Below, one piece after another: positions 1 to 8,915 of a DNA stretch of 64,000 nt (position 1 is its first letter; each line of letters opens with the position of its first letter). This DNA comes from Bradyrhizobium sp. 190 (GTDB taxonomy: Bacteria; Pseudomonadota; Alphaproteobacteria; Rhizobiales; Xanthobacteraceae), in assembly GCF_023073415.1 (NCBI RefSeq), contig NZ_JADPJL010000041.1:1-64000 (forward strand), written 5' to 3'. Position numbers and translations under genes: made by a program. The notes under the pieces were generated by a model that was not told the origin of the DNA, made no database searches, and worked only from the letters and a program-made list of their open reading frames with translations.

Positions 1-188
1 TTGCCGCGGACCCATCATCGATTCAAGTCTCCCGCCCACACCGACAGAATGAATCAGTGATCTCCTTCGGATTCAACGGTCGAGTTTTTCAACACAATCC
101 GCCAGAAGCGGTCGTCGCCGCGCGGTCAGCCTTTGACCGTCTACCCGAATTCAGCGCATGATTGCCGACCAAACGGGAGGAACCGTTC

Positions 189-527
189 ATGCCCAATTGC
201 ATCGTTGTCGTTCAGTTCGATTTGCCAAAGCGCTCCGAGGAGCTGGCGGTGAGAGGAGGCACTTCGACCGCGCCGACCTATCGCGACCTCGCCAGGAAAG
301 GATTGATCCGAAAGGACTACCTGAATGGTGAAAATGGCACCGGCGGCGTTTATCTCTGGGACAGCCGTGAATCGGCGGAAGCCTGGTTTACAGAGGAGCG
401 CATCGCGGACTTGACCGAGCGCTTTGGGGTCCGGCCTCGCCTCACCTGGTACGACACCTACGTGACGGTCGACAATTTGAAGGGCGAGACCCGCGTCAAC
501 GGCAAGGCGATTGAGGCCGTGGCCTGA
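189..527 (+). CDS. YdhR-family putative monooxygenase-like protein
   Basis: A 112-residue protein that reads like the YdhR/EthD-type ferredoxin-like fold (dimeric alpha/beta barrel): an N-terminal strand (CIVVVQFDLP), a central GGVYLWDSRESAEAWF segment and a C-terminal Y-DTYVTVDN strand. YdhR proteins are annotated as putative monooxygenases, but their reaction is poorly known. The start is the ATG at 189, preceded by GGGAGG 8 bases upstream; an in-frame TTG at 162 has no such site. It lies 33 bp upstream of an amidohydrolase on the same strand, so the two probably form an operon. The substrate cannot be told from sequence. Confidence 0.75.
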   Translation: MPNCIVVVQFDLPKRSEELAVRGGTSTAPTYRDLARKGLIRKDYLNGENGTGGVYLWDSRESAEAWFTEERIADLTERFGVRPRLTWYDTYVTVDNLKGETRVNGKAIEAVA

Positions 528-560
528 TCAACCTGATCGCGGCGCAAGGGAAATGTTCCG

Positions 561-1403
561 ATGACGATTATCGACTCCCAGGTCCACGCCTATGAGGCGA
601 ACACGCCGAAGCGACCTTGGCACAGCGTGCCGAACTGGCCGGATCACGTCACGGGTGACGAGATGGTAGCGGCGATGGACAAGGTCGGCGTCGATGGCGC
701 GATCTTCATCTCCGCCTTTTCCCTGTACCGTTACGACGCCAGCTACGCCGTCGAAGTGCAGCGAGCCCATCCCGGCCGGCTCGCCATCGTCAAGCCGCTC
801 GACCCTGATGATCCTGATGTGGCTGACGTCGTCGCCGAGTGGAAGAAAACGCCGGGCGCGGTCGGAATCCGCGTCATGCTGAGGAAGGAGGAGAAGCGCG
901 CGACTGACGATCCCGGCCTCGACCGGATTGCGCGCGCGGCCGTTCGTTACGACTTTCCACTCAACATCCTGTGCTGGGACAATCTGGACGCGGGCATTGC
1001 GCTCATCGAACGTCACCCCGATACGCGATTCATCGTCGACCATTTGGGCATCCTGCAGCCACGCGTGCCGCCTGCGCCGCCCGAGCCCTGGACCAACCTC
1101 CCGAAGGTGCTGGAACTGGCCAGGCGTCCCAACGCCGTGATCAAGGTCAGCGGCGCCTGCACACTTTCCCGGCAGCCCTATCCTTTCCCGGACATCTGGG
1201 ACCCGCTTGCCCGCATATTTGACGCCTGGGGTTTCGACCGCTGCCTGTGGGGCACGGATTGGACGCGTGCGTTCGCAGTCGTCAACTACGAGCAGGCCGT
1301 TGAACCCTTCCTAAAGACCGACCGCCTGACCGACACCGAGCGGGCAATGCTGATGGGCGGCGCCTGCGCCAAGGCCTATCGCTGGTCACCGAAGAAGGTT
1401 TAG
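561..1403 (+). CDS. amidohydrolase (Amidohydro_2 family, TIM barrel)
   Basis: A 280-residue metal-dependent hydrolase of the amidohydrolase 2 family, which includes lactonases and aromatic decarboxylases. The N-terminal strand carries DSQVHAY where the usual motif is D-x-H-x-H, so the first metal-binding His is replaced by Gln, as in several lactonase-like members. Later hallmarks are RFIVDHLG near residue 158 and LWGTDW near residue 228, the C-terminal Asp being the expected catalytic residue. It follows the YdhR-like gene with a 33 bp gap. The true substrate is unknown; cyclic esters or carboxylated rings are typical of the family. Confidence 0.8.
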   Translation: MTIIDSQVHAYEANTPKRPWHSVPNWPDHVTGDEMVAAMDKVGVDGAIFISAFSLYRYDASYAVEVQRAHPGRLAIVKPLDPDDPDVADVVAEWKKTPGAVGIRVMLRKEEKRATDDPGLDRIARAAVRYDFPLNILCWDNLDAGIALIERHPDTRFIVDHLGILQPRVPPAPPEPWTNLPKVLELARRPNAVIKVSGACTLSRQPYPFPDIWDPLARIFDAWGFDRCLWGTDWTRAFAVVNYEQAVEPFLKTDRLTDTERAMLMGGACAKAYRWSPKKV

Positions 1404-1428
1404 AGCTTCGATCCGCGCCCGCGAAGCT
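1404..1428. terminator. possible bidirectional hairpin between convergent genes
   Basis: A 7-bp inverted repeat (AGCTTCG / CGAAGCT) with an 11-base loop sits directly after the stop of the + strand amidohydrolase and before the end of the convergent amidohydrolase. There is no T-run, so rho-independent termination is only a guess. Confidence 0.3.
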
Positions 1429-1459
1429 TACTCACTCCGCAGGCGCGGCCGTTGGAAAT

Positions 1460-2968
1460 TTACGCGGCGCGAACGTAGCCGTAGCGCAGGTTCGAGGGCT
1501 CCTTGGCCGCCAGCGTATACTCGTTCTTGAGCGAAGCGAGACGATCCGCGGAAAAGGCCGGCATCCTGGTGTTCTCAGCCGCTTTCAGCCTGATCTTATA
1601 GAATTTGGTTGCGTTGCCGCCGAAGATCAGCTGCTTGGTGGCGCTATTGGCGTCGCCGAGCGGCGCAAATCCGTATTTCTTCTGCATGTCTTCCGGAATT
1701 TCGAGGCGACGCAGCGCTTCGATCTGCCACTGCGGTGAGCCGTACCAGACCGAGTCAGTCCCCCACATGACGTGATCGACCCCCATACCCTTGATCAGCG
1801 TGCCGACCAGCGCGGCGCAGAACTTCGGATGCGCCACCGCCGAGTTGGCAAAGGAGGTGCCGATCTCGGCATAGACATTGGTGACGCCGAACTTCTGCGG
1901 AATTTCCGCGAGATCCGTGGCCCACTGGATGCGGCCGGTCTGCTCGAACTCCGCCCAGGCCTTGTCCGGCAGTTCGAGGAACGCCCGCAGCGCCGAGTGA
2001 TAGATCACGAAGTTCATCTGCGGCCAGTCCTTCGCCGCCTTTCCGATGTCCCACGCGGTCGCGTATTCCCACACGCCGGCGAACGACTTCTCGTAGTCGG
2101 GCGGCAGCAGTCCCTTGTGGATGCACAGCGTGTTGATGCCGGCCTTCACCGCTTTGTCGTAGAACGGATACATCACCTGCTCGTCGTCGAGCCGCCATGG
2201 GAACTTGGAGGGCGCCAGCGGGTCGCCGATCGTGTAGGACTTCCAGGAATCCGGTTTGTAGACCTCGATTGCCTTGTCGACCTCCTCCATCCAGCCAGGC
2301 TGCTTGGGAGTGATGACGCTGTGCGCCAACAGGCGGCGCGAGCCCGCGAAGTCGTTGATGATTTCGCGCGCTTTGACGATTTGCTCGTTGGACAGAAGCC
2401 ACCAGCTCGGATCGTCGAACGGCGCACCGCTCAAGAGTGCCATGTTGGTGTCGCTGTCGTAGTAGATCTCTTTCACATAGTTCAGGAACTTGTAGCGGGC
2501 GAGCGAGGAGACCCCCTCCTCCTTCATCTTCGGGTTCCAGTGCTGGCTCGCAAAATCCGCCAGGCCCAGGAGCTCCTTGTGATCGAAGTCGTCGCGCACG
2601 AAATGGGTCTGGACGTCGAAGATGAACTGGCCGGCGAGCCCTTGCGCGCGCGCCAGCATCAGCTCGGGCTCGCGGGCCTCTGCAGCCGCGACCTGGAAAA
2701 CATTGCCGTAGATGTCGTTCATAGCGAGGAATGCCGCCGCCATGCCGCAGCTCGTGTGCAGGAACTGCCTGCGGCTCAAGCCGAGGTGCTTGCCGTTCTG
2801 GTCGGCGAGTTCGTTGATCCGCGCCTCGACCTTCTTCTGCGTAGCGCTCTGCGGGGGCGGGAGATACTCGCCGTTGGAAACAATCTGAGTGGGGATCGGC
2901 GTTGCCGCCGATGCCGCCTCGGCACCCGCGACCAGGCGCTGCTCTCGTTCACTAAGCCAAGTGCTCAT
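1460..2968 (-). CDS. amidohydrolase-family protein with internal twin-arginine motif
   Basis: A 502-residue amidohydrolase-related protein. FDVQTHFV near residue 97 stands in for the metal-binding D-x-H-x-H, an H is present in FVIYHSAL, and WGTDSVWYG near residue 400 carries the conserved Asp of the family. The start is the ATG at 2968, preceded by GGGAGG. Residues about 60-90 read LSRRQFLH followed by a hydrophobic stretch and an Ala-rich end, a convincing Tat-type signal, but set 60 residues inside the protein rather than at the terminus. Export by the Tat system is therefore possible, with an unusually long n-region. It converges on the preceding amidohydrolase. Substrate unknown. Confidence 0.75.
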   Translation of the reverse strand: MSTWLSEREQRLVAGAEAASAATPIPTQIVSNGEYLPPPQSATQKKVEARINELADQNGKHLGLSRRQFLHTSCGMAAAFLAMNDIYGNVFQVAAAEAREPELMLARAQGLAGQFIFDVQTHFVRDDFDHKELLGLADFASQHWNPKMKEEGVSSLARYKFLNYVKEIYYDSDTNMALLSGAPFDDPSWWLLSNEQIVKAREIINDFAGSRRLLAHSVITPKQPGWMEEVDKAIEVYKPDSWKSYTIGDPLAPSKFPWRLDDEQVMYPFYDKAVKAGINTLCIHKGLLPPDYEKSFAGVWEYATAWDIGKAAKDWPQMNFVIYHSALRAFLELPDKAWAEFEQTGRIQWATDLAEIPQKFGVTNVYAEIGTSFANSAVAHPKFCAALVGTLIKGMGVDHVMWGTDSVWYGSPQWQIEALRRLEIPEDMQKKYGFAPLGDANSATKQLIFGGNATKFYKIRLKAAENTRMPAFSADRLASLKNEYTLAAKEPSNLRYGYVRAA

Positions 2969-3344
2969 CGTTTTCCTCCCTTGTTGATGATCGAAGCGCG
3001 TGCTGATCGTTGCCGCATGGAGGCTGCGTGCGTCTGGCTGCTTCAGGGCGGTTGCGAGGCCGGTACGCCACCATCCTGCCTCGCTCAAAGATTGCACCGC
3101 GGCCGCGCATGACGCGGCGAATTCAACGCTCAAATTTCCATGATCGCAAGCAGAGTAATCCGGCAGCCGCACTGTCCCAAACTCATTTCGCTTCTGATCG
3201 TCATTCCTCGTTCAGACCCGATTGGACGAACGCATCGTGGGCGGCGCAAGCCAATTATCAGCCGCATCGGCGTCCCTTCCGGAACGGTACAGGTTGCTGC
3301 AAACTGCATATGTAGCCTGCGATTCGTAGATGTCTTGAGGACCC

Positions 3345-3617
3345 ATGAACGAGATTTTGATATCCGCCTGCACGATGTTTCTCATTCCGGCAACGCTTTT
3401 GTTTGGCGCTTTAGGTGTCGCGAACTCGTCCTTTCTCAAGATGCTGGTCTGCTTGCTGGGCATAGCCACGACAGGAATATGGCTTTACCGGATATGGTGG
3501 TGGACAAACCTGTCTTTGATTGATCGCAGAACGGCGCTTGGTCTTGCCGGCATGTATGCGTGCGCGTGGCTGGTGACATTCCTGGTGCAGTTGAAGAATG
3601 TGTTCTCGTCGCGCTGA
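3345..3617 (+). CDS. small membrane protein, function unknown
   Basis: A 90-residue hydrophobic protein with three likely membrane helices at about residues 4-26, 32-52 and 63-84, separated by short loops that include a WWWTN patch. GAGG lies four bases before the ATG. No family is recognised. Codon use and helix-like composition support a real gene. It converges with the DUF2950 gene, whose stop is only 17 bp away. Its promoter region shows no FNR-type box. Confidence 0.6.
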   Translation: MNEILISACTMFLIPATLLFGALGVANSSFLKMLVCLLGIATTGIWLYRIWWWTNLSLIDRRTALGLAGMYACAWLVTFLVQLKNVFSSR

Positions 3618-3633
3618 CTGACTCCGAAATTCG

Positions 3634-4575
3634 TCAAGGGCTGGGTGTGTTGACCTTCTTCCAGGTCTGGTCGGGATCGAACCACGTCATCCGCTCGGCC
3701 AGCGACATCGTGTAGTCACCCAGGTCCTTCTGGTAGACGGTGCCGGAATGATTCACGAGGAAGGTCATCACGCCCGAATTGCCGTATTCCGCGGGATAAG
3801 CGAGCAGCGCAAATCCCCCGATCATCTTGCCCTTGACGATGTAATTGAGCACACCGCCGGGAGCGTTCGGCCCTTGACGCGTCAGAATGCGATAGTAGTA
3901 ACCGTGGTACGGCATACGTCCCGCCCCCGCCTTGTACCCCTCTTGAGAAGCCTGTGCGACGAGCTCGCCAAGCGGGCTCGCATCACCGTTTGACGCCGGC
4001 CAATAGAGCCCATCCTTCTTGCCGGAGGAACTGACGATGCGCCGCGCATAGACGCCGGGACCGGCGCCGGTACGGTCTTTCTCCGCATATTCATTCTGCG
4101 CATCGACATAGGCAAGGCAGGTCTGAATCGCGTCGAGTTCGTTGCGCCCAATGCGCCGGTACAAGACCTCGAGCCGGCCAGCGGCCGTATCGAACTTCCA
4201 GTTCGTCTCCTGACGGATGAGCGGAATCGGAAGCGGGAAGTCGTCGGCTCCCACGACCAGAAAAGCCTTGTCGCCTTCGACGGTCACATTGTGCTTGGCG
4301 TCGTAAGCGCCTACGAACCGATCCCGGGCTTCGCGGTCCGCTACTTCATCGCCTGAGAACATGATGTCCACGCCATCCCGACCGAGCACCTTGAGGATGT
4401 CTCGCGTGGCACCCGATTTGATGGCGGCGGCGAGCGCTGTGGCGGCCTCCTCCGGTGTCTTGAAACCCTGCTGAGCACTAGCGGACGATATCCCCAGCAG
4501 TAGCAGCAGCGCCGCCGCTGCCAGAAGACCGGTAGTGTGCTTACGACAGCTCTGTGCCAACCGAAGCCTGGTCAT
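3634..4575 (-). CDS. DUF2950 family secreted protein
   Basis: A 313-residue protein with an N-terminal signal peptide (hydrophobic run of Ala/Leu followed by ASAQQ). The body matches DUF2950 as I know it: FKTPEEAATALAAAIKSG at the start of the mature part, a WYDA-like central region, YHGYYYRILTRQG, and a conserved C-terminal GVMTFLVNHSGTVYQKDLG. The function of DUF2950 is unknown; it is usually encoded next to DUF3300, as here. The start is the ATG at 4575, only two bases after the stop of the DUF3300 gene, so the pair is surely co-transcribed, most likely from the FNR-type box at 6270. Confidence 0.85.
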   Translation of the reverse strand: MTRLRLAQSCRKHTTGLLAAAALLLLLGISSASAQQGFKTPEEAATALAAAIKSGATRDILKVLGRDGVDIMFSGDEVADREARDRFVGAYDAKHNVTVEGDKAFLVVGADDFPLPIPLIRQETNWKFDTAAGRLEVLYRRIGRNELDAIQTCLAYVDAQNEYAEKDRTGAGPGVYARRIVSSSGKKDGLYWPASNGDASPLGELVAQASQEGYKAGAGRMPYHGYYYRILTRQGPNAPGGVLNYIVKGKMIGGFALLAYPAEYGNSGVMTFLVNHSGTVYQKDLGDYTMSLAERMTWFDPDQTWKKVNTPSP

Positions 4576-4577
4576 CG

Positions 4578-6212
4578 TCACATCCTCCCGCGCAGGGGGA
4601 TCCGCGCGCCGGCTACGAGCCAATCCTGGTAGGTGAGGAACTTGATCCCGAGCCTGTCGTAGTGAACCCGGAGATAGCCATCAGCGCCGCGCGTGACCGC
4701 TCCCGGCAGGATCGCCTGCACTTCCTGCGCCATGACCCCGACATAGGCCTTGTCGCTGCCGAGATAGCTGAAGCGGTAATAGCCGAGGCCGTTGTCCAGT
4801 TGGCCGAGCAGCACGACGTCGTGCTTCAGCGCGATATCGGAGCGTCGGCCGCCACCACCGCCGCGACCTCCACCACCGCCAAACCCTCCGCCACCGCGTC
4901 CGCCGCCGGCAAATGCTGCACCGCCGCCACCGCGATGGCCGCCGCCAGCCATGCTTGCGCGTGACACACCGGCGCTGGCAAAACTTGCGTGGCCACGGGC
5001 AGAATGGGCATTGGCCGCCCTGCCCGACGACACGTTCCTGATCGCCGTATCGCGCCCGCCCTTGTTGCCCGCGCTGGAACGGCTGCGGTCGGCTGTCTTG
5101 GCGCGCTCGCCGCCTTTCGCACCACCACCGCCTGCCTTGGCACGATCACCTGCCTTGGCACGATCACCTGCCGTGGCGCGGTCGCTTCCTTTGGCGCGAT
5201 CACCGGCTGCGCGGTCCCCGGCGCCCGGCCGATCGGCGCCTGCGCGATCACCGGCACGATCACCCGCGCCGGCGCGGTCCTTTCCGGCGTCGAGTACTTT
5301 CTGGCCGTCGCGGCCGCGATAGTCCATCCGATCCGCTGCGCCGGCCCGCAGGTTGTTGTTGCCGAATTTCTGCGCAACGCCGGCGTTGTTGTATCGGACC
5401 CCCTGGCGGTGCGCCGGGTTGTGCTGCCAGTTATTTCCGATGTTGGTCGTCCTGTTGTAGTGATTGACGTAGAGGTTGCGGTTACCCCAGTTGAAACCGC
5501 CGCCCCAGTAATTGCCCCAGCGCCCGATCGCCCAGCCGGCGCCAAATGCCAACCCTGCGGCAACCACGCCGGCGCCGATGTAGGATGGATAGCCGAAATA
5601 ATACGGCGGATATTCCGCATAGGGCCACTCACCATAAACTGTCGCCGGATCGTAGTAGGGAACGTAGACCGTATCGGGCTGCGCCTGCTCGATGACGATC
5701 ACCTCCTTGTTCTCCTGCTGCTGAACGCTGACCTTCTGCTGCTTGTTGGTGACGAGCTTGTTGCGCGCGTGCGCCTTTGCGCGCAGCCGCTGGATCGCGT
5801 CCATCACGTCGGGCTGCTGGGCCAACACGGCATCGCCGAGATTCTTGGTCCAGTCGATCTTGTCGCTCATCATCGCGAGAACATCGGGTGTAGCGGCCAG
5901 CGCCTTGATGCTGTCGTCCCATGCCTGCTTGTCGACCGCTGCCTTGAGCGCATCGCCTTTCAGGCTCTTGTTGGCTTTCGCCCAGCGGTCGGCCTGCACG
6001 GCCTCCAGGGGATAGGTCGAAGCCGCCAGCACATTGGCGAGCAACTCATCGGGGTAAAGCGCGATCGGCGCGACCAGCGCATCGAGCTGCTCGGGTTTCA
6101 GCAAGGTCTGCTCAGGCTCCGGCGGTTTGCTATCGGTCGTCTGCGCCGTCGCAATGCTCGGAACAGTAATCATGATCGCTAACGCCAGCAGAAATTTCCC
6201 GCAACGCAACAT
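4578..6212 (-). CDS. DUF3300 protein with low-complexity linker and S74-like C-terminal domain
   Basis: A 544-residue envelope protein. A signal peptide ends at ATAQ; residues about 25-180 form the DUF3300 domain (LLKPEQLDALVAPIALYPDE, then repeated helical segments); a Tyr-rich stretch contains YVPYYDPATVYG and PPYYFGYPSY followed by Gly-rich hydrophobic sequence. After that come about 90 residues of degenerate D-R-A-x-A-G repeats and a Gly-rich tract. The last about 90 residues (SDIALKHDV, YRFSYLG, YVGVMAQEVQ) resemble the peptidase S74 intramolecular chaperone domain of phage tailspikes. Start ATG 6212; a perfect FNR/FixK box lies 58 bp upstream. Function unknown; a surface or periplasmic role is inferred. 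Confidence 0.85.
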   Translation of the reverse strand: MLRCGKFLLALAIMITVPSIATAQTTDSKPPEPEQTLLKPEQLDALVAPIALYPDELLANVLAASTYPLEAVQADRWAKANKSLKGDALKAAVDKQAWDDSIKALAATPDVLAMMSDKIDWTKNLGDAVLAQQPDVMDAIQRLRAKAHARNKLVTNKQQKVSVQQQENKEVIVIEQAQPDTVYVPYYDPATVYGEWPYAEYPPYYFGYPSYIGAGVVAAGLAFGAGWAIGRWGNYWGGGFNWGNRNLYVNHYNRTTNIGNNWQHNPAHRQGVRYNNAGVAQKFGNNNLRAGAADRMDYRGRDGQKVLDAGKDRAGAGDRAGDRAGADRPGAGDRAAGDRAKGSDRATAGDRAKAGDRAKAGGGGAKGGERAKTADRSRSSAGNKGGRDTAIRNVSSGRAANAHSARGHASFASAGVSRASMAGGGHRGGGGAAFAGGGRGGGGFGGGGGRGGGGGRRSDIALKHDVVLLGQLDNGLGYYRFSYLGSDKAYVGVMAQEVQAILPGAVTRGADGYLRVHYDRLGIKFLTYQDWLVAGARIPLRGRM

Positions 6213-6269
6213 GGTTGTGTCTCCACTTCCGATCGTGGACAAACGAACGACGGAAACGGCACCGCACCT

Positions 6270-6283
6270 TTGATCAGGATCAA
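6270..6283. promoter_or_regulatory. FNR/FixK box TTGAT-CAGG-ATCAA
   Basis: A perfect TTGAT-N4-ATCAA palindrome, the operator of FNR/FixK-type Crp-family activators, centred about 64 bp upstream of the DUF3300 start. That distance suits a class II activator site near -41 with a short leader. Confidence 0.85.
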
Positions 6284-6331
6284 AGGTCCGCGTTCGACGC
6301 GAACTGCAAGGGCTGGGGCAGTTGCGCTTGC

Positions 6332-7657
6332 TCAAGCCAGCGCCTTGCCGTCGGGCCGCGCGGACAGCAGCGTCCGCCGATCATGGACGAGGTTCTGAAG
6401 GCGATGCGCGGCTACGTTGAGGGTCGTGACATCAAGGGCGTTTTCGTCCCCGGCCGCTGCCTTGACGCGCTGCATCTGAAGGACCTTGTCGATCTCGCGC
6501 TCGATTTCAGACAGCTCCTGCTCGCCCTCTGCCGATCTTATGCGGTGACCGAGGGCATAGAGTGAATCCAGCGCTTGTTCGCTCTTGCGGGGTTCGCCGT
6601 CGCGAAGAAACTTCCACGCCGCCGCCGCCACAGAGACCAAGGCTCCGAATATCATCGGAGCCAGAAAGATGGCGTTTCCCCATTGGTCCAGGAAGCTTTC
6701 CTGCGTGCCGTTGTAGAAGGCGGCAGCACCCGGATGGACCGGCAGATAGGCATCCGAGTCGGTGCTGGGCGCGGAGATCTGCGCCAGCATTGGCAATTCG
6801 CCGAGCAGGTCCCTGCGCGCCTTCATCAACGCTTCCGCCAAAGCGCCGGCCTGATCGTTATCGAGCTGCTTGTTGGCAACCAGGTAGAACGAAACCCTGA
6901 GCGTGGTCAGATCGTCGCTGGGAATCGGAGGCGAGCCCCGGAGCGTTCCCTTCGGAACATCGAAGCTTTCGTAAGCGGCTTGTTTCCCGGCAATGGCGCC
7001 GGCCGCATCGATAGGAATAAGGACCGGCGCGGTCTTCGGATTTTGTAGAAAGAAACCTCGCAGCATTGCCAGGTATTTCTCAGCCAGGGGAACGACGATC
7101 AGAAGTGCGCGCACCTCTTTCGCTTCGAGCGCGCGCCGCGTCTCCGCGAGCCCGAGGTTACGGAACGTGACATTGGCGCGGCCGAGATCGTATTCCTCCG
7201 TCAGAACGCTGACGACTTTCCGATTTATCTCGCCGCCGACCACGCCGACGGTGAGGCGCTTCAGGCCGGCGACATCGGTGATCGAGGATCCCGGAGGTGC
7301 AACAAGCAATACAACAGCATGCGCGAGGATGATGATGGCTTGCGCCTGCGACAGGTCGCCAACATCGCCTCTCACGACGGCAAGGTCAGTCTTGTTCGAC
7401 GAAAACGCGTCGGCCGCCTCGAGCGCGCCGGTCACTTCCACCAGCTTGAGACGTACTGTCGCATTCGCTGCGGTGAGCCGGCTTGCCAGCGCCGACATCA
7501 GTTTCGTGGCCTCGCCGTCCAGCGATCCGACAGCGACGGTCAGCGTCGTCGGCCGTGAATACCAGCGATAGCCGAACAGACCTGCCCCCGCCACCAGAAC
7601 GACGACGCCTGCGACAAGGACCATCCGAAGCCATGACGGCATTCTGATCGAATCCAT
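6332..7657 (-). CDS. TAXI-family (TRAP-type) solute-binding protein, membrane-anchored
   Basis: A 441-residue protein of the TAXI family of TRAP-transporter binding proteins. An N-terminal membrane anchor (residues about 9-30) precedes two-lobed binding-protein sequence with TLTVAVGSLDGEATKLMSALA, TDLAVVRGDVG and VGVVGGEINRKVVSVL. Near residue 345 a second hydrophobic segment (NAIFLAPMIFGALVSVAAAAW) is followed by a charged, probably helical cytoplasmic tail of about 80 residues. Ordinary TAXI proteins end after the binding lobes. No TRAP permease gene is adjacent; instead it follows an HlyD-like gene with a 25 bp gap. The lack of a permease suggests sensing or envelope function rather than simple uptake. 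Confidence 0.8.
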   Translation of the reverse strand: MDSIRMPSWLRMVLVAGVVVLVAGAGLFGYRWYSRPTTLTVAVGSLDGEATKLMSALASRLTAANATVRLKLVEVTGALEAADAFSSNKTDLAVVRGDVGDLSQAQAIIILAHAVVLLVAPPGSSITDVAGLKRLTVGVVGGEINRKVVSVLTEEYDLGRANVTFRNLGLAETRRALEAKEVRALLIVVPLAEKYLAMLRGFFLQNPKTAPVLIPIDAAGAIAGKQAAYESFDVPKGTLRGSPPIPSDDLTTLRVSFYLVANKQLDNDQAGALAEALMKARRDLLGELPMLAQISAPSTDSDAYLPVHPGAAAFYNGTQESFLDQWGNAIFLAPMIFGALVSVAAAAWKFLRDGEPRKSEQALDSLYALGHRIRSAEGEQELSEIEREIDKVLQMQRVKAAAGDENALDVTTLNVAAHRLQNLVHDRRTLLSARPDGKALA

Positions 7658-7682
7658 ACGGCCTCACTGTTCACAGCATCTG

Positions 7683-8915
7683 TCAGTGGCCGCTCAGCAC
7701 CAGCGTCTTGATCGGCAGCAGCAGAGCCTGGATTCGCAGTAACAGCGCATGAACGAGGCCAACCGCATCGACCGCGTGCAAGCCGAAACTCTTAGCCGTG
7801 CCCAGCTTGCCGGACGAGATCAGCTCGTGATTGCTGGTGTAGGCGTTGACGATGCAACTGCTTCCCGCCGTCACGCCCTCGAGCCCGCCCTTGTAGAGCG
7901 GCTCCAGGAACACGAGAATCGTGCCCGGTCTTGCGATATTCTGCGCTTCAATCAACTGCTCTCCGCCACGGAACTGACCCGCGGCGATATAGTCCTGAAC
8001 GCCGGTGACGACCATCGGGATGATGGTCCATGGCTTGGAGATGCACGCAGCCTCGGCCACCATGCCGACCTTCATGACCTGGGCTTCGATCTGCCCGAAG
8101 CCAGCCTGCAGCGAACGCTGCCCTGCTCCCTCCGGAATCAGAATTCCGGCAGGACGCATCAGTGGATTGACTACATCTCCGGCGCGAAGGACGAACTGCT
8201 CCACGCGTCCCGCTACCCCGGCCTTGATGAAGGTCTTGTCATAATCGACCTGTGCCTGCGCCAGCGCGGCTTCCGCACTCGCCTTCTCGGCCGGCAGAAG
8301 GGTCGACACGCGCAGCTCGGCCGATTGTTTCGAGGCGTTGGCCGCATCGAGTGATCCCTGGCGCCCGTCGACCATGACCCGCAGCTTTTCGATGTCGCGC
8401 TGCGGCACGATTCCCGGGTTGCGCCGTTGCAGCTCGGTCTTCACTTGCAGCTCATCCTGAGCCTGCTGAACGGAGCTCTTCGCCTCCTGTATCTGGCCTT
8501 CTGTTTTCAGCACTTCCACTTGTGCTGCGACCAACGAGGCATCGATTTCTGCGATCTTCCGCCGCGAGGTCTCCAGCGCCGCCTCCTGCTTGGAGCTGTC
8601 CAGCCTGAAGAGCACGGCATCCTTGGCGACGGGGGCACTATGATCGACACGGACCTCGGCGACACGCCCCGGGATTTCGGGAACGATCGGAACCGTCCTG
8701 AAGAACAGGGCCGCGGAGCTGGTCGACGGGTGGAAATAAAAGATCAGGGTAATGAGTGAGACCGTGAGCATCAGGCAAGCGACGATGCCGTATCTCAGTT
8801 CGAACCAGACCGAAAAGAAGGTAATTTCCTTGCCGATACGCTTGCCCTGGACATAGCGGCGGTACAGGTAGTCCGGCAGGATCGTGAGCATGGAGCAAAT
8901 GATCAGCTCAAGCAT
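7683..8915 (-). CDS. HlyD/EmrA-like membrane fusion protein
   Basis: A 410-residue membrane fusion (periplasmic adaptor) protein. A long N-terminus with a membrane helix at about residues 43-64 is followed by a biotinyl-lipoyl-like half motif (VPEIPGRVAEVRVDHSAPV), a coiled-coil hairpin of about 120 residues rich in Ala, Glu and Gln, and the second lipoyl half (FIKAGVAGRVEQFVLRAGDVV). Such proteins bridge inner-membrane exporters to outer-membrane channels, but no pump or outer-membrane factor is encoded nearby. Its start overlaps the end of the upstream small membrane protein gene by 8 bases, implying translational coupling in a three-gene operon. Confidence 0.8.
   Translation of the reverse strand: MLELIICSMLTILPDYLYRRYVQGKRIGKEITFFSVWFELRYGIVACLMLTVSLITLIFYFHPSTSSAALFFRTVPIVPEIPGRVAEVRVDHSAPVAKDAVLFRLDSSKQEAALETSRRKIAEIDASLVAAQVEVLKTEGQIQEAKSSVQQAQDELQVKTELQRRNPGIVPQRDIEKLRVMVDGRQGSLDAANASKQSAELRVSTLLPAEKASAEAALAQAQVDYDKTFIKAGVAGRVEQFVLRAGDVVNPLMRPAGILIPEGAGQRSLQAGFGQIEAQVMKVGMVAEAACISKPWTIIPMVVTGVQDYIAAGQFRGGEQLIEAQNIARPGTILVFLEPLYKGGLEGVTAGSSCIVNAYTSNHELISSGKLGTAKSFGLHAVDAVGLVHALLLRIQALLLPIKTLVLSGH

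Noticed and set aside
1772..3112. Long open frame on the + strand (about 446 codons)
   Set aside because: It is the antisense of the amidohydrolase at 1460-2968; its translation is Arg/Val/Leu-rich without family motifs or a ribosome site.
4792..5322. Proline-rich open frame on the + strand
   Set aside because: Reverse of the glycine-rich and D-R-A repeat region of the DUF3300 gene.
6332..7657. Simple TRAP-transporter assignment for the TAXI protein
   Set aside because: No fused or adjacent DctQ/DctM-type permease, and the protein has an added C-terminal membrane helix and tail.
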